From assembly GCA_014904985.1 (NCBI GenBank), contig MU128922.1, positions 280,399-344,398 on the forward strand: a DNA stretch of 64,000 nt, in the 5' to 3' direction. The notes beneath the pieces are model-generated. The model made no database searches. It was not told the DNA's origin and was given only the letters and a program-made list of their open reading frames with translations. Every line of letters begins with the position of its first letter. The stretch's first letter is position 1. The translations under genes and the position numbers were made by a program. The stretch is from Hydnum rufescens UP504 (taxonomy: Eukaryota > Basidiomycota > Agaricomycetes > Cantharellales > Hydnaceae). Positions 34,900 through 46,969 of this stretch are shown here, in pieces.

Positions 34900-37366
34900 T
34901 GCAGGACAGTGGGCCATGCGGGCTTATCAGGGATAATCACCAGTATTTATTATTATATTCCCCCCTCTGGTGTTTCATTTATAGTTATTTATTTATTATC
35001 ATTATCACTCACCCCAGGTGGGGGCTGTTTTCATTTGGCAGTCTCATGTTTTTTTATCAACTTATGTATTTATTTATTTAAAAATTCAATTAAAAAAACA
35101 TACCACACCTGCTAGGGCAGGTGTGGTACCATCCGTTGCTTCCTCGAGACTTTGAATGGGGGGTCGTCCGGTGTTCAGATGCGGGTTCAGGGGGCATGTT
35201 GCTGGGGTGTCGGGCAGCAAAATATTAAGTTAAAAAACAGACCTTTTGTACCACACCCCCGCTGAGGGGGGCATGTGGTACTGGGCATTGCTGCCTTGGG
35301 GCTTGGATGGGGGCTCGCCCGGCTCGTCGGTGGCCATTTGGGCGGGCTTGGCTTGGCGGTTCACCATTGTGCAGGTCGTTTGGGGGTCACGGCTGTCTGT
35401 TGTCTTCGTTTCAGGAGCTTCAAATTCAATCCTAGAATTGAATGATAATGAACATTAGTAAAAAAAATTCAAAGTGATGCCGAAGGGGCAGCTTGTGCTG
35501 CTCCTTTGGCGTCACTGTAGATGTAGAAAGTTTTAAAAAAAAATACCTTGTAGTACCACACACCGCATTGGCGGGGGTGTGGTACTCTGTTGTCCAGGGT
35601 CGCGTACCTTCGACTGCCAGTTTTCCGTACAGTTCTCGGGTGGGTTGGGGGGGTTTCGGGCACGTACTCGTTTGGGGGGAAGGAAGATCTAGAATACAAA
35701 AATTTAGATCAGTACAAGTTAACACAACGCAAAAAGAGCTGCCTTCGCAGCTCTTTTTGCGCCGTTGGGGGTGCGTTACATTACATACCTTGTATAGAAC
35801 CACACACCCACTACTGCGGGTGTGTGGTTCGTCTCTGTGTTTGGTGCGTCGTCGTTCACGGGGATGTTGTCGTTCTGGCGGGGCTTCGTGGGTCTTCATT
35901 TGCGGCGATACCTAGAATGAACAATTATTAGTTAAAAAATTAAAAGCGACACAAAAAGAGCAGCTTTCACTGCTCTTTTTGCGCCGTTGGATACGGGAAA
36001 ATCGCCTCCCTTAAATAGTACCAGACGCCCGACCGTGGCGGGTGTCTGGTTTGCATTGGTTTTCATTGCAGGGTTTGGTGGTGCGTTCGTCGGGTTTTCT
36101 TTTGGCGTGGCTTCAGTTGGACTCTCGATTAGTAAGAAAAATTCAAAGTGACGCAAAGGGAGCAGCTTGCGCTGCTCCTTTTGCGTCGTTGTACATATAG
36201 AAATAAAATAAAAAAATAAAAGCCTTGTAGGACCACACCCACTGAAGTGGGTGTGGTCCTTGGTTTGTACCGCGGTCGTGCGGTTCGTACTCGGTACGGG
36301 GCTTGGTCGTCATGTTGGGGGTTTGAACCCTCGCAGGTTTCGTTTGGCGGGTCCGTTGCCATTCTCGTGTGTTTGCTTGGTGGGGTCATGGGTTCAGACA
36401 ACCTAAAATAACGTACAATACGTTAGTAAAAAGGAAAAAAGAAAAGCCACGCAAAAGGAGCAGCATACGCTGCTCCTCTTGTGTGGTTATATGCTCACCT
36501 TAAAATTACCCCACACCCGCTCGGCGGGTGTGGTTCTGGCACGTCGTCGTTCGGGGGTCCCCTTTGCGGGCGTGTTATCATTGTGGGGGGCTTGCTTCGC
36601 GGGTCTTCGGTCTTCATTTGTGACAATACTGTACCTAGAATAAAAAATCATTAGTTAAAAAATTAAAAGTGACACAAAAAGAGCAGCTTTCGCCGCTCTT
36701 TTTGCGTCATCGGGGGAACATTACATACCGGCATAGAACCACACACCCGCTACTGCGGGTGGGTGGTTCTCTTCATGCTGCGTCATCGTTTGCGGGGGTA
36801 TTTTTGTTCTGTTGAGGGGTTGTTTCGCGGCTCTGCCTTCGTGACGATATCTAGAATAAAAAATCATTAGTTAAAAATAATTAAAAGCGACACAAAAAGA
36901 GCAGCTTTCGCTGCTCTTTTTGCGTCGTCGGGGGTACATATCAAGTATAGAACCACACACCCGCTACTGCGGGTGTGTGGTTCGTCTCTTCATGTGGCGC
37001 ATCGTCATTCGTGGATCCCGTTTGTGGGCGTGTTATCGTTCTGGGGGTTGCTTCATGGGTCTTCATTTGTGGCAATACCTATAATCAAATAATATTAGTT
37101 AAAAAACGTAAAGCGACGCAAAAAGAGCAGCTTTCACTGCTCTTTTTGCGCAGCTGCATCTATTGGGGGGGAGGAGACTCACCTTACAGTACCACACCCG
37201 CCGCAGCGGGTGTGGTTCCTGAGCCACTCATTGGGCAGCCTGTCGTTTGTTTTGGTTTTGACCTGGAATAATAAAGGCTACGTTAGTATAAAATTCATAG
37301 CAAGCGCAAAAAGAGTAGCTTGCGCTACTCTTTTGCGCTATTGTATCTACTGAGACAAAACGTACC
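34900..37366 (-). repeat. Left arm of element I: nine or more hairpin/intron-like modules
   Basis: A hairpins at 35477-35513, 35727-35762, 35950-35983, 36149-36187, 36446-36488, 36670-36708, 36888-36927, 37116-37150 and 37304-37339. Intron-like intervals that can be read on the minus strand include 37365-37263 (GTACGT...CCAG), 37182-37079 (GTGAGT...TATAG), 36728-36635 (GTATGT...CTAG), 36498-36403 (GTGAGC...TTAG) and 35788-35699 (GTATGT...CTAG). Most carry TTAACTAAT- or TTACTAAC-like branch sites. B hairpins precede the donors. Some modules (e.g. 36149, 36888) have lost a clean donor. Stem sequences differ between modules by paired changes. Confidence 0.85.
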
Positions 37367-37670
37367 TTATGACCACACACCCGCATCAGTGGGTGTGTGG
37401 TCTGTGTGGTTGTGGTCATGCGGTTGTGGTCGTGCGCTGTTGCTGCTGCTGTTGCTGCTGTTGCTGCTGCTGCTGTTGCTGTTGCTGCTGCTGCTGTTGC
37501 TGTTGCTGCTGCTGCTGCTGTTGCTGTTGCTGTTGTGTCGTGGTCGCGCGGTCGCATTTCTGTTGCTGGGTGTGGCTGTGTAGTTGCGAATTCAACGCCG
37601 GCAATTGCCGATACTCAAGAAGTGCCCAAGCGCTGGCACTGCAAGCACAGCACACAATAGTACCAAACAT
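37366..37670 (-). CDS. First exon of element I left arm, polyglutamine-encoding
   Basis: ATG at 37670-37668 on the minus strand. The start MFGTIVCCACSASAW is shared with the opposite arm and with H and J, followed by LLEYRQLPALN, a short linker and ~30 glutamines from a CAG/CAA tract (plus-strand 37438-37535). The exon ends at the B hairpin before the donor GTACGT at 37365. The N-terminus is moderately hydrophobic and could be a signal peptide. No known domain. Conservation of this start in every arm suggests a real protein, but downstream exons drift in frame. Confidence 0.45.
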
Positions 37671-38158
37671 GTATATTTAAAATAAATACTATATAATGAA
37701 TATTTGTCCAGGAAAACCCGAAGAAGGCGATGATAATGAGTCAGAGCCCAATAAGGCATGAGACGCGAATTGCAGAGTGGATTGGGCCACTTCTACGCAT
37801 CCGAATTGGCCCAAATTTAAATATAGTAGTGTTATATATACACTCTACATGGGCGATTGATTATCTCGGATGATCCTTCGCATTTTTCAATTTTTCACGC
37901 CTTCAATTCCCTAAATAGGGAATTGAAGGCGTGAAAAATTGAAAAATGCGAAAATCGTCCGAGATAATTAATCGCCCATGTAGAGTGTATATATAACACT
38001 ACTATACTCAAATTTGGGCCAATTCTGATGCATAGAAGTGGCCCAATCCACTCTGTAATTAGCCATCTCATGCCTTATTGAGCTCTGACTCATTACCATC
38101 CTCTTCTTCGGGTTTTCCTGGACAAAATTTTATTATATAGTATTCATCTATAATATAC
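37671..38158. promoter_or_regulatory. 488-bp core palindrome of element I, likely divergent promoter
   Basis: The two halves are near-perfect inverted copies about a centre at 37914/37915 (CCCTAAATAGGG). The palindrome ends exactly at the two divergent ATG codons (37670 on minus, 38159 on plus). AT-rich TATATA motifs lie symmetrically (near 37836 and 37990). Equivalent cores occur at 47860-48347, 59306-59788 and, error-rich, 40587-41088 and ~45035-45380. A bidirectional promoter is inference from position and symmetry. Confidence 0.75.
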
Positions 38159-39690
38159 ATGCTTGGTACTATTGTGTACTGTGCTTGCAGCGCCAGCGCT
38201 TGGGTGCTTCTTGAGTATCGGCAATTGCCGGCATTGAATCTGCATCTTGCTTCCTATCTCCGCAACCACAACAAGCAACCGCCCGAAAAGGCAACCGCAC
38301 GACCACGCACCCACCGCTGCGGGTGTGTGGTCACAAGGTGAGTATTTTTTCTAGTAGATACAACAGCGCAAAAAGAGCAGCTGATAGCTGCTCTTTTTGT
38401 GCTGCTTTGGAACATCTTACTAACGTCTCTTTATTTATTTTAGATTGAGGCCTCATCCAACGCACGAATGAGAGCCCAAACAGCCACTGCGACATATGGA
38501 AACGCTGACGCAGCAACGCGACATCCGGCAACATGACACAGAAACATGATGCATGACGCACGACACGGCAACGTGCCAAACGAAGACGTGCCAAATGAAG
38601 ATGCGCAAATGAAGACGCGATACATGGTAATGTGACACACGGCAATGCGACCTACAGCAACGCGCCAAATGAGGCCCCCAGGAACCACACACCCGCCACG
38701 GCGGGTGTGTGGTACTATATAATGTGAGTCCCCCCCCCCAGTAGCTACAGGCACGCAAAAAGAGCAGCAAAAGCTGCTCTTTTTGCACTGCTTTGGAATT
38801 TTTTCTTTACTGATGTGCATTATTCTAGATTAGGGCCCGTCCAATGCAGGACGATAACCCACGAAACGACGAAAGCCCAAACAGTGACGTGCCACACAGC
38901 AACGCGACACGGCAACGCGACACGGCAACGCGACATGGCAATGCGACATGGCAATGCAATACATGGCAGCACGATACACCAACATGACACAGCAATGGGC
39001 CAACGATGCAACCGCACCAAAGCCCATGGCAGCGCGCCAAACAAGGGCACGGAATCACACACCCGCCCCGGCGGGTGTGTGGTTCTATATCAGGTAAGTC
39101 CCCACCCCCCTCAGTAGCTACAGCCATGCAAAAAGAGCAGCGAAAGCTGCTCTTTTTGCATGGCCCTTATTTTCTAACTAATTAAAATAATATTTTGTAG
39201 GTTTCAACTGCCCTCGCAAATGAATACCGACAAAGAACCCCCATAACCCTGCCTATCGACCCTGAAGACGGGGGACCCGTATGAACCACCATGCATACAA
39301 GCCGGCATATGTACACACCGGCGTATGGACGAGCCGGCGTGCACGGTCCCAGTACCCTACACCTGCGGGTGTGGGGTACAAGGTATGTGTTATGTTTTTT
39401 TTTATTTCTTAGTCTTGTGGCGCAAAAAGAGCAGCATAAGCTGCTCTTTTTGCATTGCATTAACGTTGTACTAACATTGAATCCCTTATTTCTATAGACC
39501 TTGACCAGAACCCACATGAACCCCCCTGAACCCGCCAAATGACACCCTGGGAAACAAACCGCGAACGAGCCCCTGTGAACGAAAACCGCTCCCTCAAGGG
39601 AGCGCCCAAATGGAACTGGCCCTGACGGGGCATATGAACCCACCCGCTGTGGCGGGTGTGGTGGGTATATGCAGGTGTGTGACCCGCAGG
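38159..39690 (+). repeat. Right arm of element I: four exon/intron-like modules (left contig copy)
   Basis: First exon 38159-38337 (MLGTIVYCACSASAW...), then four intron-like segments with A hairpins at 38366-38406, 38755-38787, 39124-39162 and 39421-39455. Donors are GTGAGT, GTGAGT, GTAAGT and GTATGT; branch-like motifs are TACTAAC, TACTGAT, TAACTAA and TACTAAC; acceptors are TTTAG, TCTAG, TGTAG and ATAG. Each donor is preceded by a B hairpin (CACACCCGC/GCGGGTGTG type). One block (38862-39105) is rich in ACA/GCA/ACG-type triplets and open in one frame. The block is repeated at 45386-46930. Confidence 0.8.
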
Positions 39691-39734
39691 AACCACGCCC
39701 CCCCCCCCCTGTGGTGGCAGACCCGGGGGGGATA

Positions 39735-40295
39735 ATATGATATATATAATAGTAGTAATAATAATATAATATAGTATAATATAATAATAAAATAGTAAAC
39801 ATAATAATAATAATAATAGTAAGTAATATAATAATAAGAAAGTAATAATAATATAATAATTAGATAATAATATTGAATAATGAGTTAATAATAAAATATA
39901 GTAAGTAATAATAATAATAATAAAATAGTAGTAATAATAATAATAATAATATAGTAGTATAATAATAAATAATAATAATAGTAATAATAATAATAATAAT
40001 AATAGTATAATAATAATAATATAATAGTAGTATATAATAATAGTAGTATAATAATAAATAATAATAGTAGTATAATAATAATAGTAGTAATAATAATAAC
40101 TAGTTAAGTAATAATAAATATAGTAGTATAATATAATAGTAGTAATAATAATAATAGTAGTAATAATATATAGTAGTATAATATAATAGTGTAATAATAA
40201 TAATAGTAGTAATATAATAATAGTAGTAAATAATAATAATAGTAGTAATAATAATAATAATAATAGAGTAATAATAATAATAATAAATATTAGCA
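39735..40295. repeat. TAA/TAG-type trinucleotide microsatellite
   Basis: About 560 bp of AATAATAAT with interspersed TAG. Long minus-strand open frames of Tyr/Ile/Leu are an artefact of this tract. Confidence 0.95.
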
Positions 40296-40441
40296 CAGCC
40301 ATGGATTGGCTGACAGATGGCCAAAAACTGAATTGAAATGGTGATTTGGCCGTTTAAGGTTTGGGGACCTCTTAGGTACCATTTTCTGCCCCGAAAGTGG
40401 TAAACATAAAATCTAAGGTCCCCCCCATGACTGACAGCCTG

Positions 40442-42849
40442 GTTGTTGCTTGTTGTATTGGTCGGCGGTCGCTTTCTGTTGCTGGGTGTGGCTTGCGGCA
40501 GTTGTGAATTCACAACTGCATTGCTGATATTCAAGAAGCGCCAAGTGCTGGCACTGCAAGCACAGAACACAATATAAGCCAACCATGATATGTGAAACAA
40601 AACTATATATCAATACTTTGCCAGGACAACCTGAAGAATACATTGGATAATGAGTCCAGAGCTCAAATAAGGCTGAGACTGGCCTGATTGCAGAGTGGAG
40701 TGGGCCACTTCTATGCATCAGAAATTGGCCCAAATTTTAAATATAATAATGTTATTAATAACTCTACACTGATGATTATTATCTGGATGATTCTCGCATT
40801 TTTCAATTTTTTCATGCTTCAATTCCCTTAAATAGGAATTGAAAGGTGTGAAAAATTGAAAATGCGAGAATCGTCCGAGATAGATCAATCACCATGTGTT
40901 TATATATAACATTACGATATTTTAAGTTTAGGAGCCATTCTGATGCCGGCATAAAAAAAAAAAGTGCCCAAATCCACTCTGCAATCAAGCCATCTCATGC
41001 TTATTGGCTCTGACTTCATTTATCAATGTTATTTTTTAGGGTTGTTCTGGGCAAATATTTATTATATTAGTATTTATTCACAATATAAATGGTTGCTACT
41101 ATTGTGTTCTTGTGGCTTGCAGTGCCAGCATTGGGCGGGGTTCTTTGAATATCCGGCAATTGCCAGCATTGAATCTATCTTTGCTTTTTAATGCTCTGCA
41201 ACCACAAACAAGCAACCGCACCGAAAAGGCAAGCGAACAGACACGAACACCTGCCGCTGCGGGTGCGACAAGGTGAGCTGTTTTTCCTTAGGTTTTAAAG
41301 ATACAATGGCACAAAAGGCAGCGAAAAGCTGCTCTTTTTGTGCTGCTTTGGAATTTTTTAGCTAACACACCTTATATTTATTTTAGATTTTGAAGGCCTC
41401 ACCCAACGCACAAGAGCCCAAATGGGAATGAACACGCAGCACAATGCATGGGATGTGAATGGCAGTGCGACGGGCACGGAACGACAGCAGCAGTGGCGAC
41501 GTACAGCAAAGCACGACACGGCAGTACGATGCAGGCAGCGCGACAACACGGCCAACGTGACACAGCAATGTGCCACACGACGGCGATATACGGGCACTGC
41601 AACCAAAACGAGGAACGGACCGGGCGTCAAAATGACATGACAGGATCAGCACACCCGCCAAGGCGGGTGTGTGATTCCATATCAGGTCAGTTCCTCCGCC
41701 CCCACTACCTACAAGCCATGCAAAAAGAAGCAGCGAAAAGCTTGCTCTTTTTGCATGGTATTTATTTTTAAAACTAATTTATACCTTCTATTACAGACTT
41801 TAATTCTCCGCACCAACGAATACCGACACAACCCGAAAACCCCCCTTCCTGACCCTGCTATCACACCCGTATGAACAATGGGTCAACTGGGGGGACTGCA
41901 CAAACGCGCCGTAACATGGAGCTGGAAGCACGGTTCCAGTAACCAACACCTGCTAACAGCGGGTGTGGGGTAACTACAAGGTATTTTCTATTGTTTTATT
42001 TCTTATTCTTGGTGGCGTAAAAAGAGTAGTGTATGCTGCTTATTTTGCGTTGCATTTCTTTTTTACTAACCTAGTATTTATTTCTCTAGATCCTGGCCAG
42101 ACCACCAACCCCCCGACCATAAACCCACGGAACGACATGCGTGATGAAACCTGCAGAACGCTTGCCATGACAAAACCCTGCAAACAAACCCCCACAAACG
42201 AAAACCGCCTCACAAACCGCCGTAGTTATGAACCCGGAGTACAGGGCCCCAGTACCCCGACCCGCTGCAGCGGGTGTCGGGTTACTGCAAGGTATGTTCT
42301 GTTTCTTTTTTCTTTTTTACTCTTGTGGCACAAAAAGAGCAGCGTAAGCTGCTCTTTTTTGCCGCTGCATTACTGTTAAACAATGTTTCATTTTTAAATT
42401 TAATCTAGTCCTGAAACCAGAACCCGCATAAAAACCCCCAACCAACAAACCCCGCGAATAACATGCCGCAAACAAAAACCCGAACGGAGGCCCACGAATG
42501 AAAACCTGCCTCGAGGGAGTGCCAATGGAACCAGGCCGACGCCGGCAATATGAAACCCACCTGCTGCGGCAGGTGTGGCTGGGTATAATGCAAGGTGCAT
42601 GACCTGCAGGAACCATGCCCCCCCTGGGGGGGGGATAATGTATATAGCTTGATATGTATATAGATAATAGTAGAATAATAATAATAAATATATATATCTA
42701 GTTACAGCATGGATTGGCTGTATTTTGGCTGTAACACTTTTGATCATCACTTGACATCAGACCTTGATTTCAGCCCATGTTAGAGCCTAACCTTAAAATC
42801 ATCAATATGTCCGCTCCTTTTAAGGTCCTCTAATATGCTGACCAGGCTG
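40442..42849. mobile_element. Error-rich copy of the right part of element H
   Basis: Collinear with 47714-50050 (exon 1, core 40587-41088, right arm with A hairpins near 41308, 41715, 42015 and 42330, right terminus). It differs mainly by scattered one-base insertions and deletions. The same target duplication follows at 42850-42857. It is best explained as an unpolished contig end, not a second element. Confidence 0.75.
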
Positions 42850-43584
42850 GTTTTGTTGGCCATTCAGTGTATGTTGTTGCAGATCTGTTTGCAGATACGA
42901 TGGAAGAAGCGTTGCTGAAAGAATCCCAGGAGATGACAACAGTTGATTCACGCATTAGGACCAGTCGAAGCTCAAACTCCATTTACCCCACGGGATACAC
43001 AAACTCATGCAAAGAATTTATGCGGCACAGGTTACACACATGATCAAACCACATGATTCCATCCCAAAGCAGAAGCCTTTTGTTGATGACATTGCTGGAA
43101 GGGTGCCAAAACAGATAACAATTGAGGAGTCCATCCCAGAAAACCCAGGAAACGTCGTTCTTATATGGGAATTTTGCAACAATGTTGTGGATGCTTTGTT
43201 TGCAACTTCATTGAAGCAAGGGTTGTACAGCATCAGGGACAAAACTTGTCTTAGCACCCTCTTATTCATATAGTAGGAAATGTTTGCTCATGAGAAGGAA
43301 GAACATCATGGAATAGTCTCCAAAAAAATCAAAGACTGGACGCCACCAATGTTAAAGGAGTCAAGGATTTTTAGGAGCAGTGGGAAGTACAAGGACGATT
43401 GGATCTGGCAGTTTTGCAAGCAATAGCAAGCCTCTGTCGTTAACTCTCTCAACAAAGACAGAACTCGAACAGATTTGAATGGACAAATGAAGCAGAGGAC
43501 AGCATGAAGGAAAGTTAAAGATTACCACTGGATCTCGCCCTTCCTAACAAACAGAAATAGCTTGGACCAATCAGTATTGCAATG
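42850..43584 (+). pseudogene. Error-rich copy of Ty3 reverse transcriptase
   Basis: Matches 50051-50765 base for base apart from many small indels that destroy the frame. It ends at the N gap. Confidence 0.75.
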
Positions 43585-43609
43585 NNNNNNNNNNNNNNNN
43601 NNNNNNNNN
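43585..43609. other. Assembly gap (25 N)
   Basis: A run of exactly 25 N joining two error-rich contig ends. Confidence 1.
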
Positions 43610-44992
43610 CTTGTCCTTCTCATGTCAGTATCCCACTCTCGTGTAAGGTCACCTGTTCCACATTCACAGTTCCTGTTGGATCCCTCATGTTTTGCCCAGC
43701 TGGGTTCTTGCCTGTCCTTTGGGTTCTCTCACCATTGTTCATGGTCCCAGTGATCATTGCTCATGACTCTCCTGGCCATATTTGGCTGTCTGTCCATTCA
43801 CTTGTGTTCTCGTGAAACTTTGCTGTATTCTCATGTGGGCTTCCTCGTTCTTCTGACCATGCCCTGCATTCTCCTGCATCGAGACAGTGCACTCTGGTGT
43901 CCACTTGCCCTCTTGCCCTCTTTGTGTTCCCCCAATGCATCATTCTCCCCCCTGCGTTCCCCTCGCATTCCCCTGCTCGATCAGGACTTCCCCTTGGTTT
44001 CAGGGGTCCACCATCGATTGGCTGGAGCCAGAAAACACATGTTGGAGGATCAGCCACAGAGGTGCAGACGCAGTCGCTCCTGGCCCTTGTCCTCAGACCT
44101 GATCATGACATAATCCATGCAAGTGGATGTGCGACCAGTGGCTTTGCCAGTCTTCCCAAGGATTCACCATCCTTCTTCCAGTGAATTATGAGATGCTCAA
44201 CATTTCACTGTGAGCAATGGACAAGCAGCCAGAGAGTAATCGAACTGCCAAGGCTTCTCCAGTGATCTTGTCCTCCTGTTTTTGTTGGCAATTGTTCCTG
44301 ATTGAGTTGCTCTGGCACTTACTGGTGGGAAATTGTGACACCAGGGAAAGTCTTCAAGTGTCTTTCAGAAGACCACTATTTGGTGTTCATGTCCAGAGAA
44401 CTCAAGGAGGAAAGGGCTAGCACAACTCAAAGAGGTCATGTTGCCTTCAATCACAGCGGGATGGGATGCCTGTGCCTCTTTTTTTTCTGGAACTCCTCCT
44501 GGATCTAGGCTGTTTGACTTTGGAGGAGGCACGAAACTTGCAGTTTGCACACAGGAGTCCATTGCTTCCTTTTGATGGGTGTTTGGTCCAGACTATGTCA
44601 AAAGTGCATGCAACAGCAATCTGCTGATGACTTTGACATTGAGTTGTGGAATGCCCCGTGCCTGCAGAAGATTGGGCAATTTCAATGCTTCATCTCTTTC
44701 ACCCCCATTGAGGAGACTCAGGAATATGGACCTTCATTATACTGTTTCCTGGACTTGCATCATTTTCCCTCCATTGTTGCGATGAGGTTGATATCCACAG
44801 CGCATGTTAGATTCAAGTGGCATTCACCATAGCATGGTTTCTGGCCACCTGACAGGATATGGATTTACAGGTTTGTGCTGAAGACTGATTGCTGAAGGTG
44901 CTCACACTGGACTATGGTGCAACCGATTCTTTTGGCAATTCTGGGGTCTGCCACTTTATTATCACTCATGTACCCTATGATGTTCTGGGTAG
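43610..44992 (+). pseudogene. Error-rich copy of the gag-like region 25.71-27.10 kb
   Basis: Begins CTTGTCCTTCTCATG as at 25711 and follows that region to about 27100 with many one-base indels. It then jumps to a G-run and the element I core. Likely an unpolished or misjoined contig start. Confidence 0.75.
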
Positions 44993-45031
44993 GGCGGGGG
45001 GGGGGGGGCGGGGGGGGGGGGGGGGGGGGCC
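44992..45031. repeat. G homopolymer tract
   Basis: About 40 bases, nearly all G, at the junction of two unrelated blocks; probably a sequencing or joining artefact. Confidence 0.85.
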
Positions 45032-45385
45032 GCAACGTTGAATTATCTCGGATCGGATCTTGCATTTATTCCAACATTTTTCTACGCTCTCCGCAGATTC
45101 CCTAAATCCCGGGAGATTGGAACGGCGTGAAAAGATTGACAAAATGCGAAAATCCGTCAGATACCATTAATCACCCCCATAGGTAAGTGCTCCACTCCCC
45201 ACACTACTATACCTCCCCAAATTCTCGGGCATTCCTGATGCAATAGAACGTGGGCCCCAATCCGAATCTGCTACACATTAGCCATCTCATGCTTATGTGA
45301 GCTCTGACTGCATTACATCCCTCATTCTTCGGTTTTCCTGACAAAATTTTATTATATAACGTATCTCTCTATAATACTATAGTGC
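45032..45385. repeat. Half core palindrome of element I, error-rich
   Basis: Matches the right half of 37671-38158 with many small differences; the expected start ATG before GCTTGGTACT is altered. Confidence 0.65.
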
Positions 45386-46930
45386 TTGGTACTATTGTGT
45401 ACATGTGCTTGCAGCGCCACGTTGGGTGCATTCTTGAGTATCGGCATTCCTTTGGCATTGAATCTGCATCTTGCTTCCTATCTCCGCAACCACAACAAGC
45501 AACCACCCGAAAAGGCAACCGCACGACCACGCACCCACCGCTGCGGGTGTGTGGTCACAAGGTGAGTATTTTTTCTAGTAGATACAACAGCGCAAAAGGA
45601 GCAGCTTTCGCTGCTCTTTTTGTGCTGCTTTGGAACATCTTACTAACGTCTCTTTATTTATTTTAGATTGAGGCCTCATCCAACGCACAATGAGAGCCCA
45701 AACAGCCATGCAACATATGGAAACGTGACGCAGCAACGCGACATCCGGCAACATGACACAGAAACATGATGCATGACGGCACGACACGGCAACGTGCCAA
45801 ACGAAGACGTGCCAAATGAAGATGCGCCAAATGAAGACGCGATACATGGTAATGTGACACACGGCAATGCGACCTACAGCAACGCGCCAAATGAGGCCCC
45901 CAGGAACCACACACCCGCCACGGCGGGTGTGTGGTACTATATAATGTGAGTCCCCCCCCCAGTAGCTACAGGCACGCAAAAAGAGCAGCAAAAGCTGCTC
46001 TTTTTGCACTGCTTTGGAATTTTTTCTTTACTGATGTGCATTATTCTAGATTAGGGCCCGTCCAATGCAGGACGATAACCCACGAAACGACGAAAGCCCA
46101 AACAGTGACGTGCCACACAGCAACGCGACACGGCAACGCGACACGGCAACGCGACATGGCAATGCGACATGGCAATGCAATACATGGCAGCACGATACAC
46201 CAACATGACACAGCAATGGGCCAACGATGCAACCGCACCAAAGCCCATGGCAGCGCGCCAAACAAGGGCACGGAATCACACACCCGCCCGGCGGGTGTGT
46301 GGTTCTATATCAGGTAAGTCCCCACCCCCTCAGTAGCTACAGCCATGCAAAAAGAGCAGCGAAAGCTGCTCTTTTTGCATGGCCCTTATTTTCTAACTAA
46401 TTTAAAAATAATATTTGTAGGTTTCAACTGCCCTCGCAAATGAATACCGACAAAGAACCCCCATAACCCTGCCTATCGACCCTGAACGACGGGGGACCCG
46501 TATGAACCACCATGCATACAAGCCGGCATATGTACACACCGGCGTATGGACGAGCCGGCGTGCACGTCCCAGTACCCTACACCTGCGGGTGTGTGGGTAC
46601 AAGGTATGTGTTATGTTTTTTTTTATTTCTTAGTCTTGTGGCGCAAAAAGAGCAGCATAAGCTGCTCTTTTTGCATTGCATTAACGTTGTACTAACATTG
46701 AATCCCTTATTTCTATAGACCCTTGACCAGAACCCACATGAACCCCCCCTGAACCCGCCAAATGACACCCTGGGAACACAAACCGCGAACGAGCCCCTGT
46801 GAACGAAAACCCGCTCCCTCAAGGGAGCGCCCAAATGGAACTGGCCCTGACCGGGGCATATGAACCCCACCCGCTGTGGCGGGTGTGGTGGGTATATGCA
46901 GGTGTGTGACCCGCAGGAACAACGCCCCCC
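45386..46930 (+). repeat. Right arm of element I, second copy, four intron-like segments
   Basis: Intron-like intervals 45562-45666 (105 nt), 45946-46049 (104), 46314-46420 (107) and 46604-46718 (115). Each has a GTGAGT, GTAAGT or GTATGT donor, a CTAAC/CTGAT/CTAAY-like branch motif 20-40 nt before the AG, and one A hairpin in the middle (45975 and 46345 are perfect examples). The exon at 46421-46603 is open where the 39-kb copy has lost one base. Nearly identical to 38159-39690. Confidence 0.85.
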
Positions 46931-46969
46931 CCCCCCTGTGGTGGCAGACCCGGGGGGGATAATATGATA

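Noticed and set aside
32341..37366. CRISPR-like or integron-like array
   Set aside because: Units are ~230-270 bp with internal hairpins and homologous spacers, no unique spacers, no associated genes, and a eukaryotic context.
32479..39455. Hairpins followed by T runs, looking like bacterial intrinsic terminators
   Set aside because: The organism is a fungus, and the hairpins are regularly spaced inside intron-like segments in both orientations.
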